Origin: Eleginops maclovinus
Lineage: Eukaryota > Chordata > Actinopteri > Perciformes > Eleginopidae
DNA: 64,000 bases
Assembly (NCBI RefSeq): GCF_036324505.1
Contig: NC_086350.1
Span: forward strand, 11,549,032 to 11,613,031
Direction: 5' to 3'
The position numbers and the translations under genes are program-made. The notes under the pieces were generated by a model. The model saw only the letters and a program-made list of their open reading frames with translations. It did not search any database and was not told where the DNA came from. Shown here one piece after another: positions 49,301 through 60,799 of this stretch (the stretch's first letter is position 1; each line of letters starts with the position of its first letter).

Positions 49301-50695
49301 GATTGTAATAAGGTTTAATGCATTGAAAGGGCAGACATGCTCAATTTATATATCAAGAGAGGTGAGCAGCTGCTCCAAGGCCTTAAACTAAACAGGGAGA
49401 ATTATGTAATCCTGTCAGAGCTTTGAATCACTGACAGAACCACAAATTACATCCTACCATCAATTGTGTTCATGAAGTCCATGGGTCTTTTTCATTTTCC
49501 TCATGCCTCACATGTTTGAATTGTTTTGTGTGCTTTCCAGCAGCTTCACTTGTTGCTTACACAGTAATGAACATACCAGTCGGTCTTCTCCTCCCTCTGA
49601 GCTCAAACACAAACCCGTGCCTGGGTAACGCTCCAGCTATTAGTGGTAAGCAGTTAAATGTGAACAGTGCCTTTTGAAGCACGCTGATTGTGGTACCAAA
49701 TTGAAAGACGTCCTGCACGGTGTAGCACACACACACACACACACACATCAGTAAAGGTCCACATTTGGGTAGAGAAAAGAACATGGCCTCAAACCTGGAT
49801 CCATCAAGCTGAGTCATGAACAGCTCATTGCAGGGGACAGCTGTTAGAAAGACAAGTCACACACAAACCTGCCGCCCTGCCAGCAGCACCCAAACACTCT
49901 CACAACCGTATACACTTGCAGCTTACAGGTAAGGACACGTTCTCTTGATGTACAGCACAGATAGTCAACTGTAGCTATCAGCAAGCGCTCCACACTCAAC
50001 TGAATATTTTCAATAGTTAGCTATTGCTTTAGACCAGCCACCCCGTCTGAAGACTACAATCAGATTGTACGCTACTGTAGAGTGTACACACATATACAAA
50101 TTCCAATACCGGGGTTCGAAACATTCTCGATCCAGAGGGTGAGGCGTGGCACTGATGTTCACCCACGCACACATGCTGCGTATTCCAAAAGGGTGGGTTA
50201 GGACAGATGTTCAGAGTATGCCCTGTAATAAAATGGGCGTGGGGCATTGATTTGGCTTTCATTTTTTATGAATGAGAGTGGGAGACATCCAGTCCCTGTG
50301 GAATACAGAATCAGCCAGCCTCTCTGACAAATTGAAAATCACAGCGCCAGTTTGTGTTGAGTGACTCATCCCGGATCCTGAGAGGAGAATGCAAAGATAA
50401 AAGAGTTCCTTTTGTGAGGAGATTGCAAATTGCTGCTGTTGTTCTGTATGTGGATGACAAATTGCAGGGCAGCTGAATGGAGCTGGATTATTGTAAATAC
50501 ATAAAGTTCCCAGAGATGACAAAGAAGATTTACTAAGACATTCAGAACAATCTGTGCTTTAACACGTTAAACAAAAGACGTTTGAGTAGCTGTTCTAATC
50601 TGTTATATAAACGCAAACATTGCTTTTCTACATTGTCTTCTGTGTCTCTATAGTTTAAAGCACGGCATGGATGTGCATGAAATATCTCATGTACA

Positions 50696-50716
50696 CCCCC
50701 CCCCCCCCCCCCCCCC
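50696..50716. repeat. Poly-C run (21)
   Basis: Uninterrupted run of 21 C on the plus strand in the interval upstream of ciart. Confidence 0.95.
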
Positions 50717-52309
50717 ACCTACAAATGTAGATGTCTTTTTCCTGTGCTTTGAAGTGGATGAGATGTACTCCGCAGTGTCATGGGAGGCTTGAAGGCAAAA
50801 AAGGGAAATGAGAGTTCAGCAGACTCGGAGCGTCGCAGAGTCTGGGGTCGTGGGAGGATCTGGTACTGGGGAGCAGAACAGGACAGGAAACTGTTTATGT
50901 GACGTTTAATAGATTGTAGCTTACGAGACAATTAATTCACCATGAGTGGCTCACAGCAGGCATGTTGCTCTTACAGACTACATTGGTGCTGTGGTGTCTG
51001 TGGAGTATCGTACACAGCAGGGTATGATTTTAGGCACAATAGCAAAGAAGTACATCAAGCGTCAGTACACCGTGCTCGATTTGACCTGCATGCTCCTCAG
51101 GTAGTCATAGCCACATACGCTCATTGCACATTACAATGGAGAAGGCTCATCAAAGAAAGACAGCCAAAGAAGTCCTTTGGCTTTTTATTTCAGATACCTT
51201 TTGTACCTAGCATCTCCTGGGCAGGGTTTTTGGCTCTGCAAACATCTCACAGTGCTTTTTCACATGCGACCTCTGCTCACTGCAGTTTTTAAATTCTGTT
51301 TGCCCTTGTGTTGAATTGAAGGACACGAGGAGGGGGAAGGTTATGCTTTCTGTAGGTGGCTGTCTCCCAAATGCACATTGGGATCACATTTGCTGAGAGA
51401 GGGTTTGTGACTCACGGTTGGCTCCAGGATCAGGATGCACGTCTGGCAGAGGGCCCCTGATTTCTCCCCCTCTCAGTCAAACAGAGGTCCTGTGAGTCAC
51501 GCCCAGGCTGTAGCCAACAAAGGAAAGAAATTAAGATTTTTAAAAAACTCTCAGAATATGAATTGCCTTATCAATTACAACTACTTTTGTTTTAAATGAA
51601 ATTATATACTTGAACGACTGGTAACATGAAACAATGACAATTGAATCTCAATGTTTAGGAATTTATCAAGTTATTACAATGTGGAGACTGAGTATATATT
51701 TTTTTAAAGGAATATGTTCTGTGTTTAAGAGCGAGTATGAGATACCTCAAGGCCTACTTTATCGAGGATTTTCATTTTATCCTTTTTTTTTTTTATCCAC
51801 CATGTTTCACCTTAAAGCTATAATAAAGCTTTTTTAGAACAACATTTGATGCACAAAACATTTCTTTAGTTTATCAATTCGGACAATTTAAAATAGTGGA
51901 CAGTGCCAAAAGGAATATAAAGTGGTTAAAACTTAAACACATCGTAGACTATTCTGTCTATGGAGTATTTTAGATTTTCATACTGTTTTTAACATGTTAT
52001 TGGTTGAGAATTTTGGCAATGCTAAATGATGTACAAACTTCCTCCACCACTGCAAATATAATCTGAATTTAAAAGCGAGACTGTGTGGACCACCACACTT
52101 CCTGACTTTCATTTCAAATACAATAGTCTGCTCTCATGAAATATCACTGTTTTCCCTGAATCTGCTGACTGTGTCTTTACCACTCTGCTCGGTTCACAGA
52201 CATGCCACAAGTCAGTCCTCATCACCCGGATGATATAAGGCTGGAGAACGCCTGCAGTGACCCAAACTAGCCCTGGGTTGACTTTTTGCCCAGCTGCTGA
52301 AATGAAACC

Positions 52310-52638
52310 GATCCGCGTGTCCACGTGTTTGTGTCATTTCCATCTCATTTGCATATGTAAACCGGCCTCGCCTATCGCTCCGCTGCTGCACCGGGAGCTG
52401 ACGCTGATTTGTCGGTTGGGGGAGTTTGAGGAGCAAATGAGAGAGCCGGTCCCCGCTAATCCCGCCCTCCCAGACACGTTGCCTTGGGAGAAGCAACACG
52501 GGCGGATAGCTGGCTGCACCGTGTCCTCACACACTCACACTCTCACACACCGCACGTCCGACACATCAGCTGCTCTCTGCCCCACACTGCTGCTGGATTT
52601 ACCGCTGAACAACGGAACAGTTGCTCCATCCTGGGAAG
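52310..52638 (+). promoter_or_regulatory. Candidate ciart promoter and non-coding first exon
   Basis: A CpG-richer island in AT-rich surroundings. It holds CGCGTG (52314-52319) next to a perfect E-box CACGTG (52322-52327), an octamer ATTTGCAT just downstream, and an E'-type CACGTT near 52475. A GGTACG donor at about 52638 could splice to the acceptor CAG at 54741-54743 that precedes the ciart start codon. CIART is a direct CLOCK/BMAL1 target through E-boxes in mammals. The transcript start is inferred. Confidence 0.45.
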
Positions 52639-54783
52639 GTACGCACCCTCTGATCTTCTCCTCCCTGATACACATCACTGATCACCTGTGTGTGTGGAGG
52701 TGAGACATTTATTTAGGATTTGGCCAGAGGAATTTGGCGCCGATATGTATTTGTATAGAAGGATTAACAGCTATAAAATGGCAGATAAAGGTGTGACAGT
52801 GATGATTAGTCTCGTGTGTATTCCTGGTTAAATACAATTTATTATAACAGTGCCTGCTGCCAAATTTGCCATGCCTGATGAGGAAGTCTATTGTGTCTGT
52901 TACCTAACTGTTTTGAAACCTGCATTTAGGCTCACAAATCAGTTAATTCCCTTTTCGTTTTCACTGAGAAGAGATAATAATGTTTAATCTTTGAATGAGG
53001 GAAATATTCCTAATGTGTTTCTGTTCTTCTGTATCAGAATGTATATGTGTGAAGTAGTGGGCATCTCTATTAGTGTGGCCCTTCCACACAGGTAGACATG
53101 GATATCATAACGGATTTCTGCTATGAGGGAATTTTATTAAGAAATGTGTGTTTTTTTAAACCACATGTTTAAGTAGATGTTATCAGTAAATAGTCTGTAT
53201 TTCAGTTTGAAATATTGAAGGCCTGCGTGGTGTACTCAAATGGACTATTGGAACAAGTGTGGTATGTGAATGTGGTTTTAAAATAATTCAATCTGACAAA
53301 TGATATCATTATCATAAATTATATGGACTGTTGCATATTATGAATTTGCCAAGAAATTGGTGTTGGTGTGTCTTGCAGACACAAACATGAGACCGAGAAT
53401 AGACTTTTATTTCAGGATGTATGATAAGATTTAATAATATATGTAATACGATGTAATATTTAGAATAGTTTGATGATGGATTTTGAATTTAAATGATTAA
53501 TAACTTTTTTTATATGACTTATCAAGATATAGTAATGCATATATAACCAATTAAATTAGTAGTAATTAATAGTAATATGTATTCAGCCCTTGGATGTGAT
53601 AATAAAACAGTGTCAGATATATATATGATGCTGAGCATCTTGAATACAACAATTGTTTATTTCCAAGTAGAAATGAACTCAGCATTTTTTTACAGCTCTT
53701 CCCTCTAATGTTTGCTAATCTAGCTCCTTATCGTTATTTTCTCACTAAAATTGGTCAGCTGTTGTCTCCCTGAAGCATTATTATAACCTTCAGACAGAAA
53801 CTTTTTTTGCGTCTGTTTTGTTGGGGCTTGTAAATCAGTCAATCTCTGCTCCACCCTCCTCCGTAACAATAAGATCAGAAGGTGGTCGTTCTGTGACAAA
53901 GACCAAGGGAGCAATTAACTCTCCTTCCCTCAGACTTCACAGGAGGCAGGAGACATGCCAGGCGTTAAGCACTCAAAACACAGAAAATAATCCCTATGCT
54001 GAAAATCTTTATTCTCACTTCCTTTTATCCTCTAATCACTGAGGAAACATGTTGGAAAGATCCTAAGATCCCACAAAGAAATGAAACATCCGTGACATTG
54101 AATTTAGTCTGAAGAGTTTTTATTCTCCAGGCATTCTTCATGTTGGGAACAATCAGTGCCAGGCTCTCATTTTCTAAAATCCTTTCCCCCCACAGTGGTG
54201 TCACTAATGTTGATGGGAGGTCTGTCTGAGACGCTGGTCGTCATGGTGGCAGTCCCCTGCCCCCTTTGAATAAACAAGCTAACAATGTTTATGAATGATT
54301 TTGGTGGTAGCAGCTGGCAGCTGAATGAAGGGAAACGCTCAGGCTATCGATTGTAAAATGTAGATTTTATGTCTTTGTTCTTTTCACGATGTGGAATTTT
54401 ATAATGAAAAAAATGCAAGAGAGAAAAGATCTGAGGGTCTGGGGGTATTAGCTGGATAATTATGGACCCTTGAATGTTTGGTGTTTGCTGTGAAAAGTGG
54501 CTAGTCTGTGTTTACTGGCTCAGGTGTTGCATCGGTAAAATAAACAGGTCATTGTGGCTTGAACAACTGTGGTCTCACTGCCACCATCTGCTCACAGTAG
54601 GCTCGCTGTGTGGAAGCCTTTATTCATGTCTGTTTCATGTTTTTATTTTACTTCTAGGCAAACCAGTGTTGTAGCATATGTGGCTGGGTGATTATTTATT
54701 TTCTCTATTGTTGCATTAGTAACCATGGCTTTCTGTCTGTCAGGTCAGTGATGGTCAGTGCGAGTTAGAGCCTACAGCCAAGG

Positions 54784-57700
54784 ATGTCTGCTACAGATTC
54801 GGACAACTCCATTGACTGGCTGGCTAGTGACAATGAGGACAACGAGAGCGAACAGGAGTCTGACTGCACAGGAAAGCACAACCACACAGAGGATCCTTCA
54901 TCCCCCAGCAACCCGCCACACCTTGGCCCATCTGACAGCAGCTGCCGCTGGGGCAGCGAGGTGAAGGAGGGCGACTGCAACTGGAGCGAGGTCACAGAAG
55001 CCTCCAGCCGGGGATTACCCTCAAGCTGCATAGAGACAAGAGACAGCGCCATTGGACTGTGTAAAACACAACATGGAGAAAAAACGAATGGCAAAAACAC
55101 TCAGCAAGCACTGAAGAGACCTCACAGCTCCGCAGAGGAGGAGTGCAAGGAACGGCAGCTCATTTCCAATGTGTCAGAGAAGAACCAAATTTTCCACAGA
55201 AAGGTGAGCAACTCTGACTTTCACACAGGAGGTGTTTAACAGTGTCAGCAAAACTAGAGCATGCCCTATCACCTATGTCGTCTCCCCTGCTGGTTTTGAG
55301 TCATGCATCACATTTCCAGTAAAACTGACTCTCCCCTGTAACTATAACCTGGATAAGTAATGCTTTTCTTAGGAGCTAAAGGAGTTATGTTATCATAAAT
55401 CAAACTTCAATCAACAGAACAGTAGGCGCGGAGTTTGGCTGTTATCTAAATCATTTTCAGCAACTTTTATATTAATATGAACACCGATTTGTGGGTTGAT
55501 ATCACCTACAAATGACTCTTATTTTTGTTTTCAGTGCATGGAGCTACAATGCTACATTCATCCACTGTCATCGATCTTGAATGGCCTTCGGTCGGGGAGA
55601 TACAGAGAACGTAAGTCGCTCATTTATAATCTCTTGCAGTAGTATCACGCTGTTTAACTCAACCATTCCTTAGTTTAGTCTCTATGTATGTTTTCTGTCT
55701 TAGAAAAACCAACAACATTAACAATAGACTGGATAGACAACATGCCACATTTCCTGGAAAATGTGCCCCTGATATTTGAGATTAAGATGACTGAACCATT
55801 TATTGATTGTTTATCAAGAAACCACAACTATTTCCTGTGTGTGCATGTGTCTATCTTTTATAATGGAGCTGGTTATGCGTAACGCTTCTTGGCAACTTTA
55901 AAAAAAAATGTCCCTCTTTAATAAGAGCACATCTTAATCTTATTTCTATGCCAGTTCGAGGCAGTATCACGGTTCGGACCTCCTCGTAAATTAGCTGTTG
56001 GCAGAGAGGAGTGAGAACATACTGTACCACAGTCTCCACTAAAGCAGCTGCTGTTAGCGAGTCTCCTGATAGGCATTATAAGGATTTCTGGAAGAAAGTG
56101 CCATGTACAAACAGACTCTGAAAACTGCTTCATGTGGGAACTTTGTCAAACCTTGTGTGACCCAACACTTCCTGGCCACAGAGGCAGGGAGTCTGCTCCT
56201 CCACACACACATTTCACACAATCCATCTGCTGCACAGACTCAGGCCTGCTGTCAGCACAGTTCATGTGGCTCACGGTACGACTTTATTCTTTTCCAGGAC
56301 TAAGCAGTTTCCAGGAGAGCGTGGCCATGGACAGGATTCAGAGGATCATGGGTGTCCTGCAGAACCCCTGCATGGGGTAAGTGTCCTCAGCATGACCCAC
56401 ATACAGACAATGATATTCAGTGTGTGTTTTTGTAGCTACAAACAGATACTGGGTTATGTGTGCTTCATTAAAATCTGTGTTGCCTGTGCAAGTATGTTGC
56501 CTTCACTGATCACAACTACAATACCCTCAACCTAACATAGGGTGCTTTCTGTCTTGGGTCAAAGTGGTCGACAACATGTCTGTGACACATGGCTCACAGC
56601 AGGTTGCCCTGTGAGTGGCCGCTACCCCCACACACTCAGAATACATTTACTGCAGGGATGGCTGGGTCTCGCTTTAGCAGGGCATCTTGTTAAAAATGTA
56701 TCACCCTCCACTGTGGGAGCAGCACACTTGTGTCTGCTTGATTAGCGCTCCACTGGCCAGATGGTATAATGGGATATGATATCACCACTTTAAAGGAGAA
56801 AGTCTTTGTCCCTGAAATACAGTCGTGTGTACATTTATTGATGTTGTTAATATTTTTGAATCATAAAACAGCCAATTATTGCCATTATTACGCTCTCAAG
56901 TCTCTGAATACACTGTACACACAAAAAAAAATTGGGTTGAAATCAATACCACTATAATAATACAAATATATTGCTTCCTGGCTAAGCTTGACTCTTCACA
57001 CGTGTTAAGCCGCACGTTCAGTAACTCAATTAAAATAAATTCAACTAATTCAATTTCCTTTAAATTAATATTGACTAGGGCTGCATCAACTAGCTTCCTT
57101 TTTTTTTTATTACTTAATTTATGGATTTAGTCTATAAAAAGTCAAATAATGTGAAATGCCCAATTTCAGGTGTTCAAATTGCTTGCCTCGTTTGCCAAAA
57201 AAAACAACAAAAAAAAAGGAGGATATAGCTTACATTCAGATCAGAAGCTGGCACCGGTAAATATCAATTGTCTGAACTGTTGTCAAGCTATCTTGTGTTG
57301 ATTGCAATCAAACAATCAGTTTGATAAAAAACAGAATAGAAGTATAGCTCGTTATGATCATATTCACAATATCACACGGCACTGACGGTCTGAAGTAGCT
57401 GCTTCATGTAGCATCTTCCCTCTGAATTTTAAGCAGCACTTCTGGCACCTGTATGTAGGGCAAAGCATCATGCTACACTGATATAGGATGAAATGGTAGA
57501 CTGATATAAGATTAAGTGCTGCTGAGTCTGGCGCAGACTAATTGGAGCCCTCACCCACCAGCTGCTGCCCTCATATGGGAGACAAAGAGTGGGTGTGGCA
57601 GCCTCCCCGCAAACAGCCGGGACAGAGGCTGGAAGGTGGACCAAACCCCTCCCTACCTCCTTCCCTCCCTACCTCCCTCCGTTTCTCCCTGTGCCTGCTC

Positions 57701-59593
57701 TGTATTGCCAGCTGGCCGCCCCTGCAGCAACACAATGGTTGATAGGATCAAAGTGACTTTTTTAGCAGTCACTGTTGCAGATAATCTTTCACATGAATTT
57801 AACATGCACTGAATGGAGTACAGCAGGAAGGTCCTGATCATATGACACAGGCTAATCCCTACCCACCATCTGGTTTTCACGGGTGGGAGTTAATGGGGCG
57901 CTGTACCCTGTTACACACCTCACACGCAAACTGCGTCACCATGATTAGTTTATTTTCACAGTGACGCTGTTGGAGACCGATGTGGCTTTGGGGTTTTATA
58001 TTTAGAGGCGAGCGGAACTATTATACATCAGGCCACGTGTGAGCTCGAAACATGTGAGAAATAGAAATGTGCTTAAGACAACCCCCCCCCCTCAAACACA
58101 CACAGACACACAAACATATGGAGTGCAGGCTTTGCTAAGTGAGTGAAGTGTTAGTCTACTGTTCGAGATTGCCTGTTTCCAGTTTGATTTTGATTGTGAA
58201 TTAAGATTCAACGGAAAAGATGATTGGTAAAATGTGACTAAATTTCTCCCTCTGTTTCTCTTTCCTTCATCTTTCCAGGGAAAAATATATTAATATTATT
58301 CTTAAAATGGAAGAAATGCTGAAGAGCTGGTTCCCTGATGTAAAGCTCAACGATCAACTTGCTGATCCCCGGACAGAGGAAGCCATTCCTACCAAGAAAC
58401 CGAAGGTAAAGCCTTACAAAAGCAGAACTGTTATGCAACATCTCTTTTGTGGAGGAGGCCTTCTGCCAAGAGTGGTGACGATTCAGCGAAAGAGGGATAA
58501 AATATCTATTATTATTTAATCACAGGTCTGGGACTGGGATGGAGGGATTAGCAGCTATTTTTACTGAGGTATTACCACAGTCTTAGGTTGGCTAAGAACA
58601 ATGACAGGAGAAAAGGTAATTTTGGAGGGAGTGTTCCTAAGGGGATAAGAAAGGTAAGAATACTCTGGAACATTCCTTGGCTTTTAATTGGTTAAGAATC
58701 ATTTCTGTGGCTAATCCTGACAAACCCTCCCATAAACATGGTTTTAATGTACTCTTCATTTTATTTCAGTCACCACAACAAAGCATTCAAAGCATCAGTC
58801 AGATTAAGCAAGCAATGAGCAAGATAACTTATAAACAGTGTAAAGGAACAGTTCAAATGAAAACACATTTTCAAATAAGTGTTTTTGCAGCTCTGTCTTC
58901 TGAATTAGGCATCTGTTTGCTTACATTTCAGTCTCTTAGTAAGGATAGAATAAGTCAGTGTCATATTTTTTGTGCCCCCTTCAAGTGGGCAAAAGAAATC
59001 TGTCTTTTTTAATTAGAACATCGTCGAACATGCCTACTATTTTAAATCCCACTGTATTGGGTCCAGTTTTATGTGTTGCTTTCATCCTATGGACATTCAG
59101 GTGCATTTCTCTGCTCATTTACAGTATTCTTGTTGATTAATGGACAATGTCTCTTAATAATAAACTATCAAATCATTAAATCAAAGTGTGTTTCTATCTT
59201 TTACACAAGCTATCTCCAGTAAGCGTCACTGCAGTCGTGAGCCCTGTCACCGTCAGTGATCCTGCAGCCGGCGTCCAAACCCTGAGAGTCACCGACCTCA
59301 CTCCTCCTGGAGCTTACTCTGCCAGTAACCTGAAGTGGCTCCACACCTCACCCATCTGCTCCCCTGTAGCAGAGCAGGCTCAGGCCGGCCCCAGGCTCCC
59401 GCAGCTCCCCGAAGACCTAACGCAGGACAGCGCCGTGTCCTCCAGCACGGACAGCCACGCTAAGACAGACTCAGTGCCCAGAGGCCCTCCGCCGAGCAAA
59501 ATCAACGCACCCTGTCTAGAGAGGCTCCTCAAATCAACAGAAAGCATCATCTGCAAGGGGACGGGGGCTTTGACAGACAGCAGCTGGTCCTAG
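54784..59593 (+). CDS. ciart: Circadian-associated transcriptional repressor (CIART/CHRONO)
   Basis: CIART binds BMAL1 and represses CLOCK-BMAL1 transcription in the nucleus as part of the negative limb of the clock. Coding exons 54784-55203, 55535-55610, 56298-56376, 58279-58405 and 59210-59593 join into 361 residues (human: 385). The N-terminus (1-140) is acidic and serine-rich (SATDSDNSIDWLASDNEDN). The conserved helical core spans about 141-215, including CYIHPLSSILNGLRSGRY, MDRIQRIMGVLQNP and MEEMLKSWFP. A KKPK stretch near 231-234 may be part of a nuclear signal. The Ser/Pro-rich C-terminal half ends CLERLLKSTESI. The last exon uses an AAG acceptor (59207-59209). In human, CIART lies on 1q21 near CA14; here it follows usp3-fbxl22, the 15q22-type order. 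Confidence 0.93.
57077..57265. mobile_element. Remnant of a TAGGGCTGCA-type DNA transposon
   Basis: CTAGGGCTGCATCAACTAG, then TTTAGTCTATAAAAAGTCA, GTGAAATGCCCAATTTC and TCAAATTGCTTG in the order I recognise from a very common teleost non-autonomous element. The right half fades into AT-rich DNA. It lies in ciart intron 4. Confidence 0.6.
58034..58039. promoter_or_regulatory. Intronic E-box in ciart
   Basis: A perfect CACGTG within ciart intron 4, context GGCCACGTGTGA. A possible clock element; a single site of this kind is weak evidence. Confidence 0.25.
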
Positions 59594-60765
59594 TCCACAC
59601 AGACGGCTGGGGGTCCGGCTGTAAGCACCGCACAGACCCAGCCTAGCCTTGCCCACCATGCCGGGAGCCAGTCAGCTCGCCATTCCAGCCTTCGGGGGAG
59701 ACAGGAGACTCCAAAAGGGACGTCACAGAGTCCACTGTAACGTGGAGGAGTGTTGACGGACATGTTGTACTCTGTATGGAAATGTGCCCTCTCTGACATA
59801 ACAAGTGTCTGCTTTAGTTTCCCCTTTTTTTGACTTACTCAGTTTTTTTGTTTTGCACTCCTGAATAGCGTGTGTGAGAGTGGAGAGGATAGATGCCGAG
59901 ATCTCTGGAGCCCCTGATTCCACAACTGAACCGTTCCCACTGACCTGTAGATGCAATAATGCAGAGTATCTGTGAAACCGCCATTATGCCTGAAAGGTAA
60001 ATAATTGCAGGAGTAGCTTAAGTTCGAAAGGATTTTTCAGATATCCAGACATGTAGGTGGTCTACATATTGTGGCATAAATGTGATGATTTCTCTCAACC
60101 CCACCCTCCAGACCCCATGACTCCAATCTTAAGTTTATTGATGTGACTGTTACTCATTTGTATACTTTATAAATAAGTCTTTTGGTACAACTGTTCTACC
60201 TCAGCGGGCACCACGTCACAGTTACTGAGTAGGAATGTGAACGGTATGCTCAAAGTCTGAACACCTCAGCAGATCTGCAGGGAGCCAAACGGCCTCTGAC
60301 ACGCACTGCGAGGTCTGCAGTACGAGTCGTTCTGCTTGTACAAACAGAGGATGCTCTCTCCATGGGGATGCAATCATGGGCCTGACTGGTGCCATTGTAA
60401 AGAATGTCAACTGCAGATTTCTTCTTCGAGTCTCCCAGTAGAAGGCAAACAGTGCCTGTAACGTCAAGCTGTGCCTGTAAGCCGGTTTGATGAAGAGAGA
60501 ACCGTTCAGAATAACTGCTCCTCGGTGGGATGTACAAAGCAGGAATTCTCACTCTCCTGCCATTTCCTGTAACGAGTAAATTATTCAGATCTTGCCAACG
60601 ACTTTCTGTGGTGGAGTAGAACAATTATTTTATTTTGCCACAGAACTAGACAGTATGTTAGACCAGCAGAGAGGGACAAGGTATTTCTCTGTGTAAATCT
60701 TACGGAAAAGGTTGTCGATTTACCCTGAAAAGTGGCCTTTATAGTGTGACATTTTATACTTTCAA

Positions 60766-60771
60766 AATAAA
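60766..60771 (+). terminator. ciart poly(A) signal
   Basis: AATAAA about 1.17 kb after the ciart stop codon, followed within 30 bp by a T/G-rich stretch. It predicts the 3' UTR ends near 60790. Confidence 0.65.
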
Positions 60772-60799
60772 CGTGGTTATATTTGTTTGATGCAAAAAG

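Larger units (their letters stand above)
45385..52250. other. 7-kb gene-poor interval upstream of ciart
   Basis: No gene recognised. It holds a G20 run (46297-46316), an AC repeat (49726-49748), a C21 run (50696-50716) and scattered E-boxes. Open frames near 47191-47484 and 50942-51292 were examined and show no family features. Confidence 0.5.

Noticed and set aside
50104..50125. GGTTCGAA box resembling a tRNA/SINE B box
   Set aside because: No matching A box or cloverleaf could be found at the required spacing, so neither a tRNA nor a SINE is supported.
50942..51292. 116-codon open frame, and an overlapping frame reading YIGAVVSVEYRTQQG
   Set aside because: It looks exon-like at first (AG before, GT after), but no family resemblance or partner exon was found and the region has no other gene signs.
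58677..59012. 111-codon open frame in ciart intron 5
   Set aside because: It lies between well-supported ciart exons and has no phase-compatible role; no family recognised.
60222..60624. Minus-strand open frames of 81 and 124 codons
   Set aside because: They lie antisense within the ciart 3' UTR and resemble no protein.
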